Below, piece after piece: positions 1 to 10,124 of a DNA stretch of 16,724 nucleotides (position 1 is the stretch's first letter; each line of letters opens with the position of its first letter). The notes beneath the pieces were generated by a model. That model was given only the letters and a program-made list of their open reading frames with translations. It was not told the origin of the DNA and searched no databases. The stretch comes from Brachionus koreanus (lineage: Eukaryota; Rotifera; Eurotatoria; Ploima; Brachionidae). The stretch lies in assembly GCA_016987375.1 (NCBI GenBank), contig PJRA01000524.1:242320-259043 (forward strand), written 5' to 3'. Made by a program: the position numbers and the translations under genes.

Positions 1-884
1 GAAACATATGGAAAAAAGAACGAAATAAAATTCAACCCAGAAAAGACTCAACTCATTACATTTGGTAGCAAAAAAAATAGAGAAAAAATGGTAGAGATTA
101 AAATGGGCTCAAAAACATTAGAAAATACCCAAAAAATAAAATACCTCGGAGTGATTATCAATTCGAAAAACGACAACAGTGATCATGTAGAACAAAGGAT
201 AAAAAATATGATAAAAAGCGTATACAGCATAGGAAACATTGGCATAATGAATACACAGCTAAAAACAAATATCAAAACCTGCCTTTACAAGACATTCTGC
301 CGACCAATAATCACCTATGGATGCGAGGCAATCAAGCTTAACCAAATTCACTAAAGAAAAATTAAAACAACAGATGGTAACTTGGTGAAGAAAATGTTTG
401 GACTCTGTAAGAGATCAAGAACAACAAAACTTATGGCCGCCCTTAATATAGAACCAATAGATAGAATATTGGTTAAAGAAAAAACTATCCTTCATAATTA
501 GATTAGCAAACAACAAATTTACAAAAACACTAGTGAACAATATCCTAAATGAAACAAGGGATAAAGAAAAAAGAACTAGCAAAAATCCGTGACAGATGAA
601 ATGAAAACTATCCTTGAAGAAAAAGACAATCTAGAAAATATGACAGTCAAAACAAGTGAAAGGATAAAGCTTGAAAACAAGCTTAACAAAGAAGAGAGCA
701 AAGATGGAACGATGGAGTCAATTAGATACCTTTTTAAAGAATCAAGTGAAAAAAAACAGAAAAATCCTAGAACTACTCCTAAAATCATATCAAAATAGAT
801 CTTATTTTTACTTTTTTTAATTTTCTATTTTTTTCTTTTTTTAACATCGCCCATGAGGTGTTTTCTGAATAAATAATAATAATA
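1..884 (+). mobile_element. LINE reverse transcriptase C-terminal fragment, decayed, with (AAT)n tail
   Basis: This is the 3' part of a non-LTR retrotransposon, cut by the window start. Reading from base 1 gives the end of the reverse transcriptase palm and the thumb region: a KFNPEKTQLITFG stretch (about 31-69), then KYLGVII (about 139-159), then CRPIITYGCEA (about 298-330), all typical of jockey/CR1-like LINE enzymes. The frame meets TAA at 352, continues sensibly to about 486, then needs a frame change near 488-495. It is readable again at 589-798 as a highly charged Lys/Glu-rich segment. The likely 3' untranslated region ends in an AAT trinucleotide run at about 867-884, the usual microsatellite tail of such elements. 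The nonsense codon and frameshift make it a dead copy. Identification as a LINE is firm; the clade is not settled. Confidence 0.85.
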
Positions 885-1466
885 AGGCAGCATTTACACA
901 ATGGAGTATGGTATTCAATATATCTTGATTCGAAACCTTCCTTATATTCTTCCACCACTCTGACTAACATATCTAATAACATTCTAGTTTCAAAATAGAT
1001 CGGATAGTTTAATTTTGAATAACTTGTGAGTTTTTAATGTTGGTTTCTGAAAAAGAATTAAAGCATACATTAATGTATATTGATCCTATCAAGAATTGAA
1101 TAAATTTAGCTCCAGTATATGCATGTCTTTAATGCTTTATTTCTTTTAATTACCTTAGGAGAAAATTTGAGAAGTAAAATAGAGATAAAAAACCTTTGAT
1201 GTTAAATTAGATAAATTTGATAAACCACGACTGTTCAATCTTGAAAGAAATTAGATTTTTTATGGAGCTTGTAAAATTGAAGCAATAAAACACCTTTTTT
1301 TTTAGTTAATTTTTATTAATCAAATATTTCAAGGATAATAATAACAAAAAGAACTAAATTTCAATATCATCAAAGAAATTTACATTAGACAAAAATAAAA
1401 TAAAAAAAAAAAGAACTAATGAGTAACACAAATAGATACAATATTATTATTACTAGTATTATTATT
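885..1466. other. AT-rich spacer without a recognisable gene
   Basis: The stretch between the LINE tail and the 3' end of the zinc-finger gene contains no convincing coding exon. A 12-base perfect palindrome (TACATTAATGTA, 1069-1080) and short inverted copies of TAAAGCAT/ATGCTTTA (about 1059-1066 and 1131-1138) are present, but both are ordinary for such AT-rich DNA. The part nearest 1466 is probably downstream flank of the minus-strand gene. Confidence 0.5.
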
Positions 1467-1472
1467 TTTATT
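1467..1472 (-). terminator. poly(A) signal AATAAA of the odd-skipped-like gene
   Basis: On the minus strand AATAAA lies about 35 bases after the stop codon at 1507, in an AT-rich flank. Position and motif fit a polyadenylation signal, although the motif is common by chance in DNA this rich in A and T. Confidence 0.45.
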
Positions 1473-1506
1473 AACGGTTTTTTTGATTAAGTTAATGCTG
1501 GTTAAA

Positions 1507-2889
1507 CTAGCAAACGTTGATTGAATTGGATGGTGAGCTAGTGGCCGACTTGCTCTCCGACTTATTTCCCTCAATCATCATTTTAGACTTTCGAAACAAT
1601 TTGCAACAATTATAGCAATAAGTATTGGACAATGAATTGACTCTGCTGGCTAGTTGTTTGTTTGTTAGCTGATGATCATATCTGTTTACATAGCCTTTGC
1701 CACAATTCTTACAAGTGGCATTACAATGCTGCTGATGTATAGACTTGTGTACCATCAAAGTCCGTGACTGACAAAAGCCTTTGCCACAAACGGGACACTT
1801 GAAAGGCTTTTCTTTTGAGTGAACATAGCGATGATCTCTGAGATGGTCTTGTCTGCGAAAAGCCTTGCCGCAAATGTCGCACGGATACGGACGCTCATCT
1901 GTGTGCGTTCGTTCATGAATAAGCAAGTTGTAAGACTTGGAGAATTGACGTGAACAATATTTGCATATGTATTCCTTTCGTTTGCGTTTTCCACTCGGCT
2001 TAGTCTCAGTGGCGCTGAACGCAGTCTGCTCCAAGGCGAACAGTTTTCTTTTGGGAGATTCTTTGGGAGATGATTCGCGATCTGATTTGGTCGAACAAGT
2101 GGACGATGACGATGAAAAGGACGTTGGCGTCGAGTTGTTCGACGACTGAAGAATCGATAGATGGTAATTTAGATGATGAGTCTGAGATTGATTCAAGACT
2201 GGATAGCTAATTAACAAAAGAAAAAGTATTAAATGTCTCGTTTGCAACGTGTCTGATTTCAAGCAAGAAATTTATCCATTTAAAAAGACAACTTTTTGCT
2301 TGATTTAAAATTTTTTATCGCACTTCTAATTAGAGACAAAAAAGTTCGCTAAATTAGAATAATAAATAAGCAACTAAATTAATTTAAAATTTTATTTAAA
2401 TCACTTTAAAAATCTAAATATTTTAAATGCTAAAAAATAAAAATACCTTTTGTTTAATGATTTGAAATAATTGTTCAATGTATCAAGCTGGTCGTGAATG
2501 GCCGGCGTATCCTTTTGGCTCTCGTTTACTTGCTGACTGTTCGAGCATTCTTGCGCTAGCCTAGAATAGTCCAATCGCTTTGAATTTTTGTCTAAATGGA
2601 AAAATAAAAATTTAAACTGGAAATCTAGAACCTAATTTTGTTTACCTTTGATATTTTTAGAATTTTGGCCAATATCCAACTCCTCGTTGGCATAATTGGA
2701 CTGTGATCTGAGTAAATTGGCGTTCATTATTGTCTGTATCAAAAGATTGCCATTCAGCTTGTTTTGCTGAGCAATATTGAAAAGATTAGCATGCTTGTCG
2801 TTTGAGGATAGATGTGCTGCAGCGAGCAGAAGAAACTGGTTGCTATGTCTTGGATCGCAACTGAAATTTGTGCTCGGAAGGTAATTCAT
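1507..2889 (-). CDS. odd: Odd-skipped family C2H2 zinc-finger transcription factor
   Basis: Exons on the minus strand are 2889-2646, 2591-2447 and 2206-1507, joined by GT-AG introns of 54 and 240 bases. The product is 362 residues. After a Ser-rich stretch and a basic KRKRK run (203-207) come three C2H2 fingers: C211/C214/H227/H231, C239/C242/H255/H259 and C267/C270/H283/H287. The second and third carry the Odd/OSR signature ([20 protein letters not shown], then [10 protein letters not shown]), so family assignment is firm. Odd-skipped proteins are nuclear DNA-binding regulators of segmentation, gut and joint or kidney development. Two further CX2C pairs (C295/C298 and in the CYNCC stretch) lack normal histidines and look like degenerate fourth and fifth fingers. 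I chose the ATG at 2889; an in-frame ATG at 2955 would add 22 hydrophobic residues and is less likely. Orthology to odd, bowl, sob or OSR cannot be told apart here. Confidence 0.92.
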
Positions 2890-2960
2890 TTTACGTAAGC
2901 CCAACCAAAACCAAAATGCAATAAAAAAAATTTTTCTATTTTTTGACTTGATCAAGAGAG

Positions 2961-2984
2961 AAAAGTTATATTTTTATAACTTTT
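2961..2984 (-). promoter_or_regulatory. TATA-like box inside a 10-bp perfect inverted repeat
   Basis: Bases 2961-2970 (AAAAGTTATA) and 2975-2984 (TATAACTTTT) are exact reverse complements around TTTT. On the minus strand the centre reads TATAAAAATATA, about 72-95 bases upstream of the zinc-finger start codon, a reasonable TATA position for a short 5' untranslated region. The core-promoter role is inferred from motif and distance only. Confidence 0.35.
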
Positions 2985-2999
2985 TATTTCGTCAAAATA

Positions 3000-4228
3000 A
3001 AATAAAATAAAATATAGAAGAAAAAAAAGGTAAATTTTGAGATAAAGCTGAGCAACCACTGAAAAACGGGTATTTAATCGAGAGCAGGCGGAGTTGTGTG
3101 TGTATAAGTAGTTTTTATTCAAAATAAAATAGAGAAAAAATTAATCCAAAAACCAATGATTAATTTTGCTCATAGAAAAGCCAATTGAAATTTTCTAAGG
3201 CTAATTATATTTGAATGTAAAGACTCATACCGCGCATTGAAAATTTTAGCAGATTTATATTTATTTGTAACAGTACTTTGATACAGGTACCCTAATAAAT
3301 CACATGTTTAATCTCGTTCAAAATTGATTGGTTTTTCTATTTGTTAGCTATGCATGAGTATGTTGATTGAGATAAATAGATATATTTCAAAAGGTGTGAA
3401 AAAGACTTTATGCAATTAGAGTCGGTTCGTTTTTAACTTTAATTAGAGAATAGTTGAAATTGTTTTAGAAATAATAAAAAAAAAAAAGCTAGAGAATTTC
3501 ATCTATCTCCGGACAAATAAATCGAAAATTTGAGACTATTGTCTAAGAAAATGTGCCAAATCAATCATCCTTGTTTAATCCTATGCTCAAACAAAAGAGT
3601 TAAATTTTTAAAAAAGTCTCTTTTCAATTTAATTATATCAATAAGCTTTTTGATTAACAAATCGAATTTCTATTTTTATTCTATTTAATTAGAGTAACAT
3701 GATATTTTTTTGCTTGGATCCTTGTGTCGATTGTGACAAAAAAACTACAAAAAGCAGACATACATTTTAGGTTTTAATATTTTTTATCCATAAAGTTAAA
3801 TTAAAAAGAAAAAATACACTCTCATTTTGCTATATTTATAAAATTTTTTTTTACTATACTATCGAGTCTCTATTGAGGTCAATAGGAAATTTATCAAATT
3901 TTAATTTTTTTTTCTTTATTGAATAAGCATTATAGTGGAAGATGTTTCTGGTATTTTATTAAACCGCTTGGATTAAGATTATTTATTCAAAGTTTAGTTT
4001 GAAAGTACTTGGGAAAATGTGAAAAACCCTTCATTTCAGCCAGAATGTTTAAAATTAAAAAACAAAGAAAATATTTGAGAATTTTTTGCATAACTGCTTC
4101 TAAAGTTGATGTCATTTTTTAAATTTTTACTTAAAATAGTAATTTAATTGATTAAAAAAAATGTATAAATAAATTTTTTTTAAAAATTTTTGAAAAAAAT
4201 TTTATTTTTTTCAATTTATTTTTTTGCT
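3000..4228. other. AT-rich upstream region with one less AT-rich patch
   Basis: No coding exon is recognisable. The patch 3060-3110 is about 43 percent G+C, clearly above its surroundings, and includes GAGAGCAGGCGGAG and a short GT run. Lying 170-220 bases upstream of the odd-like start codon, it may be promoter-proximal regulatory DNA for that gene. The remainder to 4228 is homopolymer-rich A/T sequence in which I see nothing. Confidence 0.4.
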
Positions 4229-4230
4229 AT

Positions 4231-4765
4231 AAAAAGGCAATGTGAATTTTAATTGAACATATCCAATACAAAATGTAAAAAATTATGATAAAACAAGTTG
4301 TTTCACCGAAACAACGACAGAAGTATGCAAATTTAGTGCAAATGAATTGTCATTGTACTAATATTATTCCTTAAATAATTTAAGTTGAGTCTTACGAAAA
4401 CAAAAAGCAAAAAACGGAATTTAAAAACTAAAAAAAAAGAACTGATCTAAAAAAGAATTGAAATCAAAACAACTTTTACAATAGATTCGAATATTTGAAA
4501 TAGTAAATTGAATTTTACATTGGTATTGTTAATCATGAGTTGGTTTGTTCTTTTGGTTATAAATTTGTACAAAAGCTTTTTTGATCTGGGCTTTTTTGAA
4601 TTGCAATTTATTTTCAATACTATTATATTCAATGAAATTTTGCTCAGAGACAACAATGGTTGTTTCATATGCAGAACAAATTTTTGATAATTAAAACAAA
4701 AGTTATAAATTTTTTTACTTTTTGTATTGGAAATTTTCTATGAAATATTTCTTTATTGCCTTTTT
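4231..4765. mobile_element. older, diverged copy of the TA-target MITE family
   Basis: The ends are exact inverted repeats, AAAAAGGCAAT (4231-4241) and ATTGCCTTTTT (4755-4765). The right arm (about 4651-4765) aligns with the right arm of the element at 10125-10690, sharing a GTTTCA..GCAGAA segment, AACAAAAGT, and TTTTTACTTTTTGTATTG near the end. The left arm (about 4231-4307) shares GGCA.TGTGAA, CAATACAAAA.GTAAAAA and TTGTTTCACC but has lost a middle block. No transposase is encoded, and the flanks do not show a clean TA duplication. An 8-bp hairpin (GTTGTTTC, ACC, GAAACAAC; 4297-4315) marks the internal end of the left arm. It is an old, decayed, non-autonomous element. Confidence 0.65.
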
Positions 4766-5074
4766 CAGCAAAGAAAAAAACAAAATAGCTAATGCATGCA
4801 TCTGATGATACCTAAAGTTTCATATTGAAAACATGCAACTAAAAACGATTGTTGAAAATTCTAAGTTAAAAAAGAATTTTTAAACAAAATTAAAAAATTT
4901 TTTCTCAAGTCTTGATTAAATCAGCTTTGTTTTGACCCAGGCAGGCATTTTGTTAGCAAGTAAATGTTATGAAATGATTGAAAATTTAAAAAAAAAATGA
5001 AATATTTTTGAAAAAAAAATTTTTCTTTTATATTATTTTAGAATTTTTATTTTTATTAAATTTAATTTTAATAT

Positions 5075-5368
5075 TTGGACGTGATTTTTTCCAAAATTTT
5101 GCATCACTTTTTTAGATACGCATTTTCTGGATATCTAATTGTTAGTTTATTATATTTGCATAATAAAGATTTAATAATCTCAGCACGATGTCCAAGCAAA
5201 AGCAATAAAATTTTAATCGATGAATATTGCTTGCTTTTAGAAGTGCCGCGATCTGATAAACATTTCCGAGACATAGAGAAAAAATTATCTACATGAACCA
5301 TAAAATGAACATTGGATGAGCAACAATTCAAATGAAGCAGATTAGCCGAGAATGCATGCTTCGTATAA
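5075..5368 (+). pseudogene. possible remnant of an ER-type J-domain (DnaJ-like) gene
   Basis: One frame runs open from about 5075 to 5296. It has a hydrophobic leader-like segment (GYLIVSLLYLHN, about 5129-5164) and then DEYCLLLEVPRSDKHFRDIE (about 5216-5275), which resembles helix I and the start of helix II of a J domain (consensus of the type DYYxxLGVxRxAxxxxIKKA). After the TGA at 5294 the same frame, broken by further TGA codons, contains DEQQFK and RLAENAC, similar to J-domain helix III (EAxxKFxxIxxAYxVL). The HPD tripeptide that activates Hsp70 is absent, so if the match is real the copy is dead. It could be coincidence in AT-rich sequence: the match is short and no intact exon follows. 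Confidence 0.28.
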
Positions 5369-5375
5369 TTCTTTT

Positions 5376-6420
5376 ATTTGTAAGATATTTAGCAGCCAAA
5401 TTTGAACGTGTCGGATTTATTAAGATTTGTCTAAGAAATTTTCTTTTAGTTAATTTGAGTATTTGCTTATCTTTAGGATCAGGTAAGGGCTATTAATTTT
5501 GAATAAAGTGGAAACTTGATACTTAAAATTTACTAATTTATCTTTAATCCAGTCAATATCCAATTAATTGAATGCATTTTCAATAGTAAATATCAAGATA
5601 AATTTATTGATTAACTTTTAGCAATAAGGGAAACAATTTTTAAGCACACTTAAGCCAATTTATTTATCTTTTCTATTTGTATAATGTTTAATCACCAAAA
5701 TTTTAAATTAAATTTTATTCTGACTGTCCTTTTATCTAATATTTTATTATAAAGAGACAAAATAATCGATTATATAAAATGGAAATAGGTGTTGTAATTT
5801 GGACAACTGTCATTTTGATCTAATTACAAAAAACTATTTGAGGCTTATTATGCTATTTATATCTTGCATAGATCTAAGTGTGAGTAATATTCATGACCAG
5901 CATCAAAAATCTAAAATTAAAAAATTTAATCATTTTAGCTTTTAAATGTTTACTATAAAAAAAAAACTATAAAACTGTAGTTGTGGTAAATAGAAGTTTT
6001 TTTTTTTTAAATTCTATAACCAAAATTTCATGTCAATCATGTCCACAAAAATGATTAAGTTCTTCTAAAGATATTTTTTTTAAAATTGATTTATTCCTTA
6101 AAATAGCACCAATTTCATAAATTCATTGTTATTATACATTATCTAATTATTAATGAGTTTTTAGTTCTTTCTAGATAAATTAATGTAAATTATAAATTTC
6201 TTTTCTAAAATTTAAAAAATTCAAAAGCTAAACTCAATCTAAATTAACTTTTTCTGTTATTTTGCAACATTGTGCGACATCAAAAATTAATCATGTGGCT
6301 TAAAGGAAGGACTAAGTCTCCATTCCAACCGACCAAGGCTTCGCCTAAATTATTTTTTAAATAAATTCTAAAGATATTTTGTTTTGGCATTTTCTAGATT
6401 CATTAATGAATTCAATTATT
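5376..6420. other. AT-rich spacer, no gene seen
   Basis: Homopolymer-rich A/T sequence without a convincing exon on either strand. A short less AT-rich patch at about 6296-6346 (containing GGAAGGACTAAG and CCGACCAAGGCTTCGCC) stands out and may be a scrap of a former gene or transposon, but nothing in it is recognisable. Confidence 0.4.
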
Positions 6421-6712
6421 AAATAATAATAATAATAATAATAGTCAATATTCTACGGTCAAGTTTAGTTTAACTAAACTGACAAAGCAGGAAGACTAAC
6501 ATAATCCCGCTATAGTAGACTTTTCATTTATTTTTGTTTCTACCGACATAGTCCAATCTGATTTTGAACTGGTTGGTCAAACTTGCTGTGACAATCGACG
6601 TTGGCAGCGCATTCCAGTTGTTCACTACTCGGTTTGGTAGAAAGTTTCGTCTTGCTTTACAATTTAATTTTGAAGAAAAAATAATTTCAGCTTGTTGAAT
6701 TGTTTTTATTTA
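6421..6712 (-). mobile_element. LINE 3' end (reverse transcriptase C-terminus, UTR, ATT tail), copy 1
   Basis: Read on the minus strand, 6709-6524 is open. It contains ARRNFLPNRVVNNWNALP followed by TNQFKIRLD and a TGA stop: the usual extreme C-terminus of LINE polyproteins (RNxFxxRVVxxWNxLP...FKxxLD). About 80 bases of untranslated sequence follow, including a perfect 9-bp inverted repeat (AGTTTAGTT, T, AACTAAACT), and the copy ends in a trinucleotide run at about 6421-6443 (ATT on the minus strand). The element is 5' truncated, as LINE insertions commonly are. It lies immediately downstream, on the minus strand, of a second related end. Confidence 0.75.
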
Positions 6713-6716
6713 AAGA

Positions 6717-6805
6717 TCAAATTAGTTTAACTAAATTGACAAAGCAGGATAACTAATTGAATTCTACTAAAGTAGACTTTTCTTTGATGTTTCTACCGAC
6801 ATTGC
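6717..6805 (-). mobile_element. LINE 3' end, copy 2 (same family, UTR only)
   Basis: This stretch repeats the 3' end of the adjacent copy with moderate divergence. Shared blocks in plus orientation are TTAGTTTAACTAAA, TTGACAAAGCAGGA, CTAGTAGACTTTTC-like sequence and TTTCTACCGACAT, corresponding to 6466-6547. Only the last codons and the untranslated region are recognisable. The terminal trinucleotide tail is missing, replaced by the truncated 5' edge of copy 1, so copy 1 probably inserted at or near the end of copy 2. Confidence 0.6.
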
Positions 6806-8514
6806 TGATTTCATTTTCGCTTACACCATACTTCTTTCTTTTATGAATGATACCATTACACAATTCATAATTATGTTTATTTTTTTTCATTTATTATCAC
6901 TTGTCTAGTTAATATGGTTAATTAACATAGAAAAAAAAACTGATGTATATTTGAGATAAATTAATCGGGCATGCTTGAGTTAAACGTTAATTTAAAGATT
7001 TAGATCGTGTTCATTTGTTAATTGTTTTTGGATTTTTTTTCGTTTTGTTCTCAAGACATTAAAAGTCTTTCAAAAAAAAATTTTAAAAGACCATTCGAAG
7101 CTTCATTACCACTGAGGACAAGAAGGCTTTAAGGTATAGGTCATTAATAAGATCCAAAACAAAATGTTTCGAAAAGAAACTTTTTATTTTTATTGATTGC
7201 TATATTTTCATGATTTTTTCTTTATAAAATCACGGCTTTTTTTCTTTTTAGAAATTTCCAACAACTATTTTTAAGTAGCCGTTATAACTTACAATAACTT
7301 AAAATAATATGTAGTTATGAATTTCAAATAAAAATTGAAAAAAGGATGGAATTGAAAATTTTAAGATATTTTATAATGTTTTTTTTATTATCTTTTAGAT
7401 ATAAATCAAGAAAATATTGTATTTTTTTGATTCGAGTAAAAGCAAAACTTTTTTTTCAATTCAAAAGTACAATGTTTCTGATTTTGTGATTTTAAAAATT
7501 AGTCAATTTAAAAGCATAATAACTTGCAGAAATGGAACAAGTTCCATATAAGAATTATACTTGTCTCGTATCTTAGAAGTAAGAAACTTCCAAATAATGA
7601 CAGATGCATTTACTATTTTACTATCTGCTAATGCTTAGAGAATTATGGAAAAATTATAATTTATTTTCACTTTTTAGACACATCATTTAACACCAGAAAG
7701 TCATCTATTCAAAAGAAAGCATGCTGAAAAGATATAACAATTTTTAATTAAACTTCAAGATTGCCTGATAAAGTAGTCTGACTTGTTCGATTTTGAATTT
7801 TTCAAATTTTCTTTCTCATAGGATTCTTAATTAATTATTTCTTAATTCTTTTTGATTAATTTTAATAGAAATTAAAAAAGTTAAAAACGTTTATTTACAA
7901 ATTAATAAACAAGACGCTGAATTTATCTTGAGGTATTTCAAAAATTTTATTTTTGAAAACAATGGCTTTTCTGGCTTTAAAATTTATTTTTAGAAAAAAA
8001 AACAAAAAATTTTATGAATCTTGAATTCTTAGAAAATCTAAAGTATACTTGAAAAATTTTTTTTTTTTTTCTCAAAGTTTTTCGATTTAATAAAATATGA
8101 CAAAAAATAAATTCTTCTATTAAAGTATGAAAATTTCTTAATTTCATGATTTTAAGCTTTAGAAATTTTTTTCTTGTTCATTTTTTTTGTAATTTACTTG
8201 AATCGATTCACATTTTATAAGATTGAAATACAACAATGATTTACCAGTTTTTAAAATAAATAAAAGGTTAAATGGTTGATAATTAAAAATTAATCTAACA
8301 CTCAAATTAATTTAAATTCTTATTTTCATAATAAAAATTATCATTTTTTTTGAATATCTTAAATTAAAAATTATAGTACGAGTCGAGTCGAAATAATATT
8401 AGAAAATAACTATCCTTTTAGTGAAAATAAACAATGTTTCAGGTAAATACTTTTTGATTGTTTTTATATGCTTCAAAAATTTTAATTTTTTTGTTTTTCT
8501 TGTTTGTTTTTGAT
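6806..8514. other. long AT-rich spacer, no gene seen
   Basis: No exon, RNA gene or transposon end could be recognised. A small perfect hairpin (ATGGAAC, AA, GTTCCAT; 7532-7547) and GAGTCGAGTCGA at about 8378-8392 are the only non-trivial short structures. The last few hundred bases before 8515 are presumably the upstream region of the KCNMB-like gene. Confidence 0.4.
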
Positions 8515-8527
8515 TATATAAAAGGGG
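8515..8527 (+). promoter_or_regulatory. TATA box of the KCNMB-like gene
   Basis: TATATAAAAGGGG is a near-ideal TATA box with the G-rich edge on its 3' side. It lies about 117-129 bases upstream of the ATG at 8644, implying transcription starting near 8545 and a 5' untranslated region of about 100 bases. The function is inferred from motif quality and position. Confidence 0.6.
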
Positions 8528-8643
8528 TTAAAATAGCAAAGCATAGCAAAAATTTTAACATTAACAAAAATTCAATTCAAAATCAATTTTATATTTTATT
8601 TAGTGAATTTAGAACTTAGATTTTTAGACTTTAGCTCGTCGTT

Positions 8644-9903
8644 ATGTCAACGATCTCTGACTCCAAATATATCATAAATGGTTTTATAATACTTGCAATG
8701 TCTATTTTTGTCTTGATTGTTTTAGTCAATCATTTAAAATATCCAGTAGAAAAAACCCAAGAATACACCTCGGACTCTTGCAAAATAGATTCAATTATTT
8801 TCAAAACCACTTCATTTGACTGCTGGCAGTCCGGCTCAGTTAGCATAGCCGAGATTCCTTGTGTTCAAATTTTTGTAAATACTACCAAATTGAATTATGT
8901 GCTTTTCTATAGGAACTACTTTGAAAAAGAGTTCTTGGTGACCAACAATCTGAATGTAGGACTAATTATATATTTTAATTTCTAGTTATCTAATTTTTTG
9001 TTTAATTTTAAAGTGTTCGTATGCACCTTCGGCTTGTCAAAACGACCCAAACTATTTAGATCGAGTTTTAAGAAACTCAATATTAAAATTATTTCCTCCG
9101 GTTAATTTATCTTTTGAATGCTTTGTTGAAAAAAATAAAATTGATGCGTTACTTTATTTGCCTGATTCAGTTTCTTATTATGTCAGTATAGGTGTCATAT
9201 CGTTTGGTATTTGTTTAAGTACATTATTTATTTTATATGGATTTTTAAAATTACAAATGAATTCGACAAGAAAATGTATAGGTATCAATTTTTTTATAAA
9301 AAAAAAATACACATTTTAATAAATTTTTAAGGTTTTTTAAGCGAATTTTTAAATAGCAGCAATCAAGATGAATTTGAGAAATATGTAAAAAAAATTCTTG
9401 GCGAAACGCATGTCAATGCATTTGACATACCAATTACTGAATTGGATAATCTTTCATTATTTGGTCGGGAAAATGACAGTTTATCGTATCGAGGAACAAT
9501 GAGATCTCGAACTTCTTCTTTTTTACAAGGCACATTTAGCTCGAATCAATCGTACATATTCAGAGGAAGCGATGTCATAAGACCCAGTCCGAGCAAGATA
9601 AAGTTAGGACCTAACGAAATATGCATTGGAAGGATAGAATACAGAGCTCCTAGCTTATCACGAATGAGCCGTCAAGAATCAAATCGAAACTCATTTTCGT
9701 CGAGTGCAAGTGATGGCGAAAAACCAAACTTTTATGTTAACTACGATTCAGCGAGTACTAATTATAGAGATGATGAATTAGATATACCTGATGTGATTTT
9801 GGAAGAAGATGAACGGTACATGACCTTACAGAAAAAAGACAAAGAAAATGATACAATTTATGTTGATAAAATTTTTCCCAAATCTGAAGAGAATATGAAT
9901 TAA
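8644..9903 (+). CDS. KCNMB-like: BK-channel beta-subunit-like (KCNMB/CaKB) two-pass membrane protein
   Basis: Exons 8644-8955, 9014-9281 and 9332-9903, with GT-AG introns of 58 and 50 bases, encode 383 residues. The architecture is a short N-terminus, TM1 (about 9-31), an extracellular loop, TM2 (about 159-182) and a cytosolic tail. Loop landmarks match the Slo-beta family in order: C46, C60-W61, PCVQIFVN (72-79), LFY (87-89), CSYAPSAC (105-112), FEC (138-140), then ALLYLPDS leading into TM2. Sequons N79-T-T and N135-L-S lie in the loop. Known family members bind the Slo1 potassium channel and tune its calcium and voltage gating; insect TipE has the same topology and is the main alternative. 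The tail of about 200 residues is Ser-rich and later acidic, unlike the short tails of the vertebrate family. A strong TATA box precedes the gene and AATAAA follows the stop. Family topology is well supported; partner and function are inferred. Confidence 0.72.
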
Positions 9904-9912
9904 TTTCTTAAA

Positions 9913-9918
9913 AATAAA
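9913..9918 (+). terminator. poly(A) signal AATAAA after the KCNMB-like gene
   Basis: AATAAA lies ten bases after the TAA stop, in an A-rich context. This would give a very short 3' untranslated region, as is also seen after the DDX52 gene in this window. Confidence 0.5.
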
Positions 9919-10124
9919 AGACAAGATTATTTTAAAATTTTAATTTTTTTTGTTACTTATATCGTTTTAATTTAAGATTAAAAAATAACTGATTGAAAAA
10001 AAAAGAGGTCATCTTTGAATTTAAATTTTACAAATAAGACTATATAGCAGTAATTAATTTTCGTCTTCTTTTCATTTTATTAGTCATTAAAATCAGTCAA
10101 AAAAAGTAAACATGTTTTCGAATA

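Noticed and set aside
785..982. Minus-strand open frame of 65 codons
   Set aside because: It runs through the LINE 3' end and its AAT tail on the wrong strand; no homology is recognisable.
4447..4668. Minus-strand open frame of 73 codons
   Set aside because: It lies inside the old MITE, with Lys/Asn/Ile/Leu-rich low-complexity composition and no splice or family support.
5104..5331. Minus-strand open frame of 75 codons opposite the J-domain-like frame
   Set aside because: It has no recognisable motif; the plus-strand frame has at least a partial family resemblance.
8422..8442. A possible micro-exon, acceptor TTTTAG then ATGTTTCAG with donor GTAAAT, upstream of the KCNMB-like gene
   Set aside because: It lies upstream of the strong TATA box at 8515, and the gene's own ATG at 8644 gives a natural N-terminus, so no extra exon is needed.
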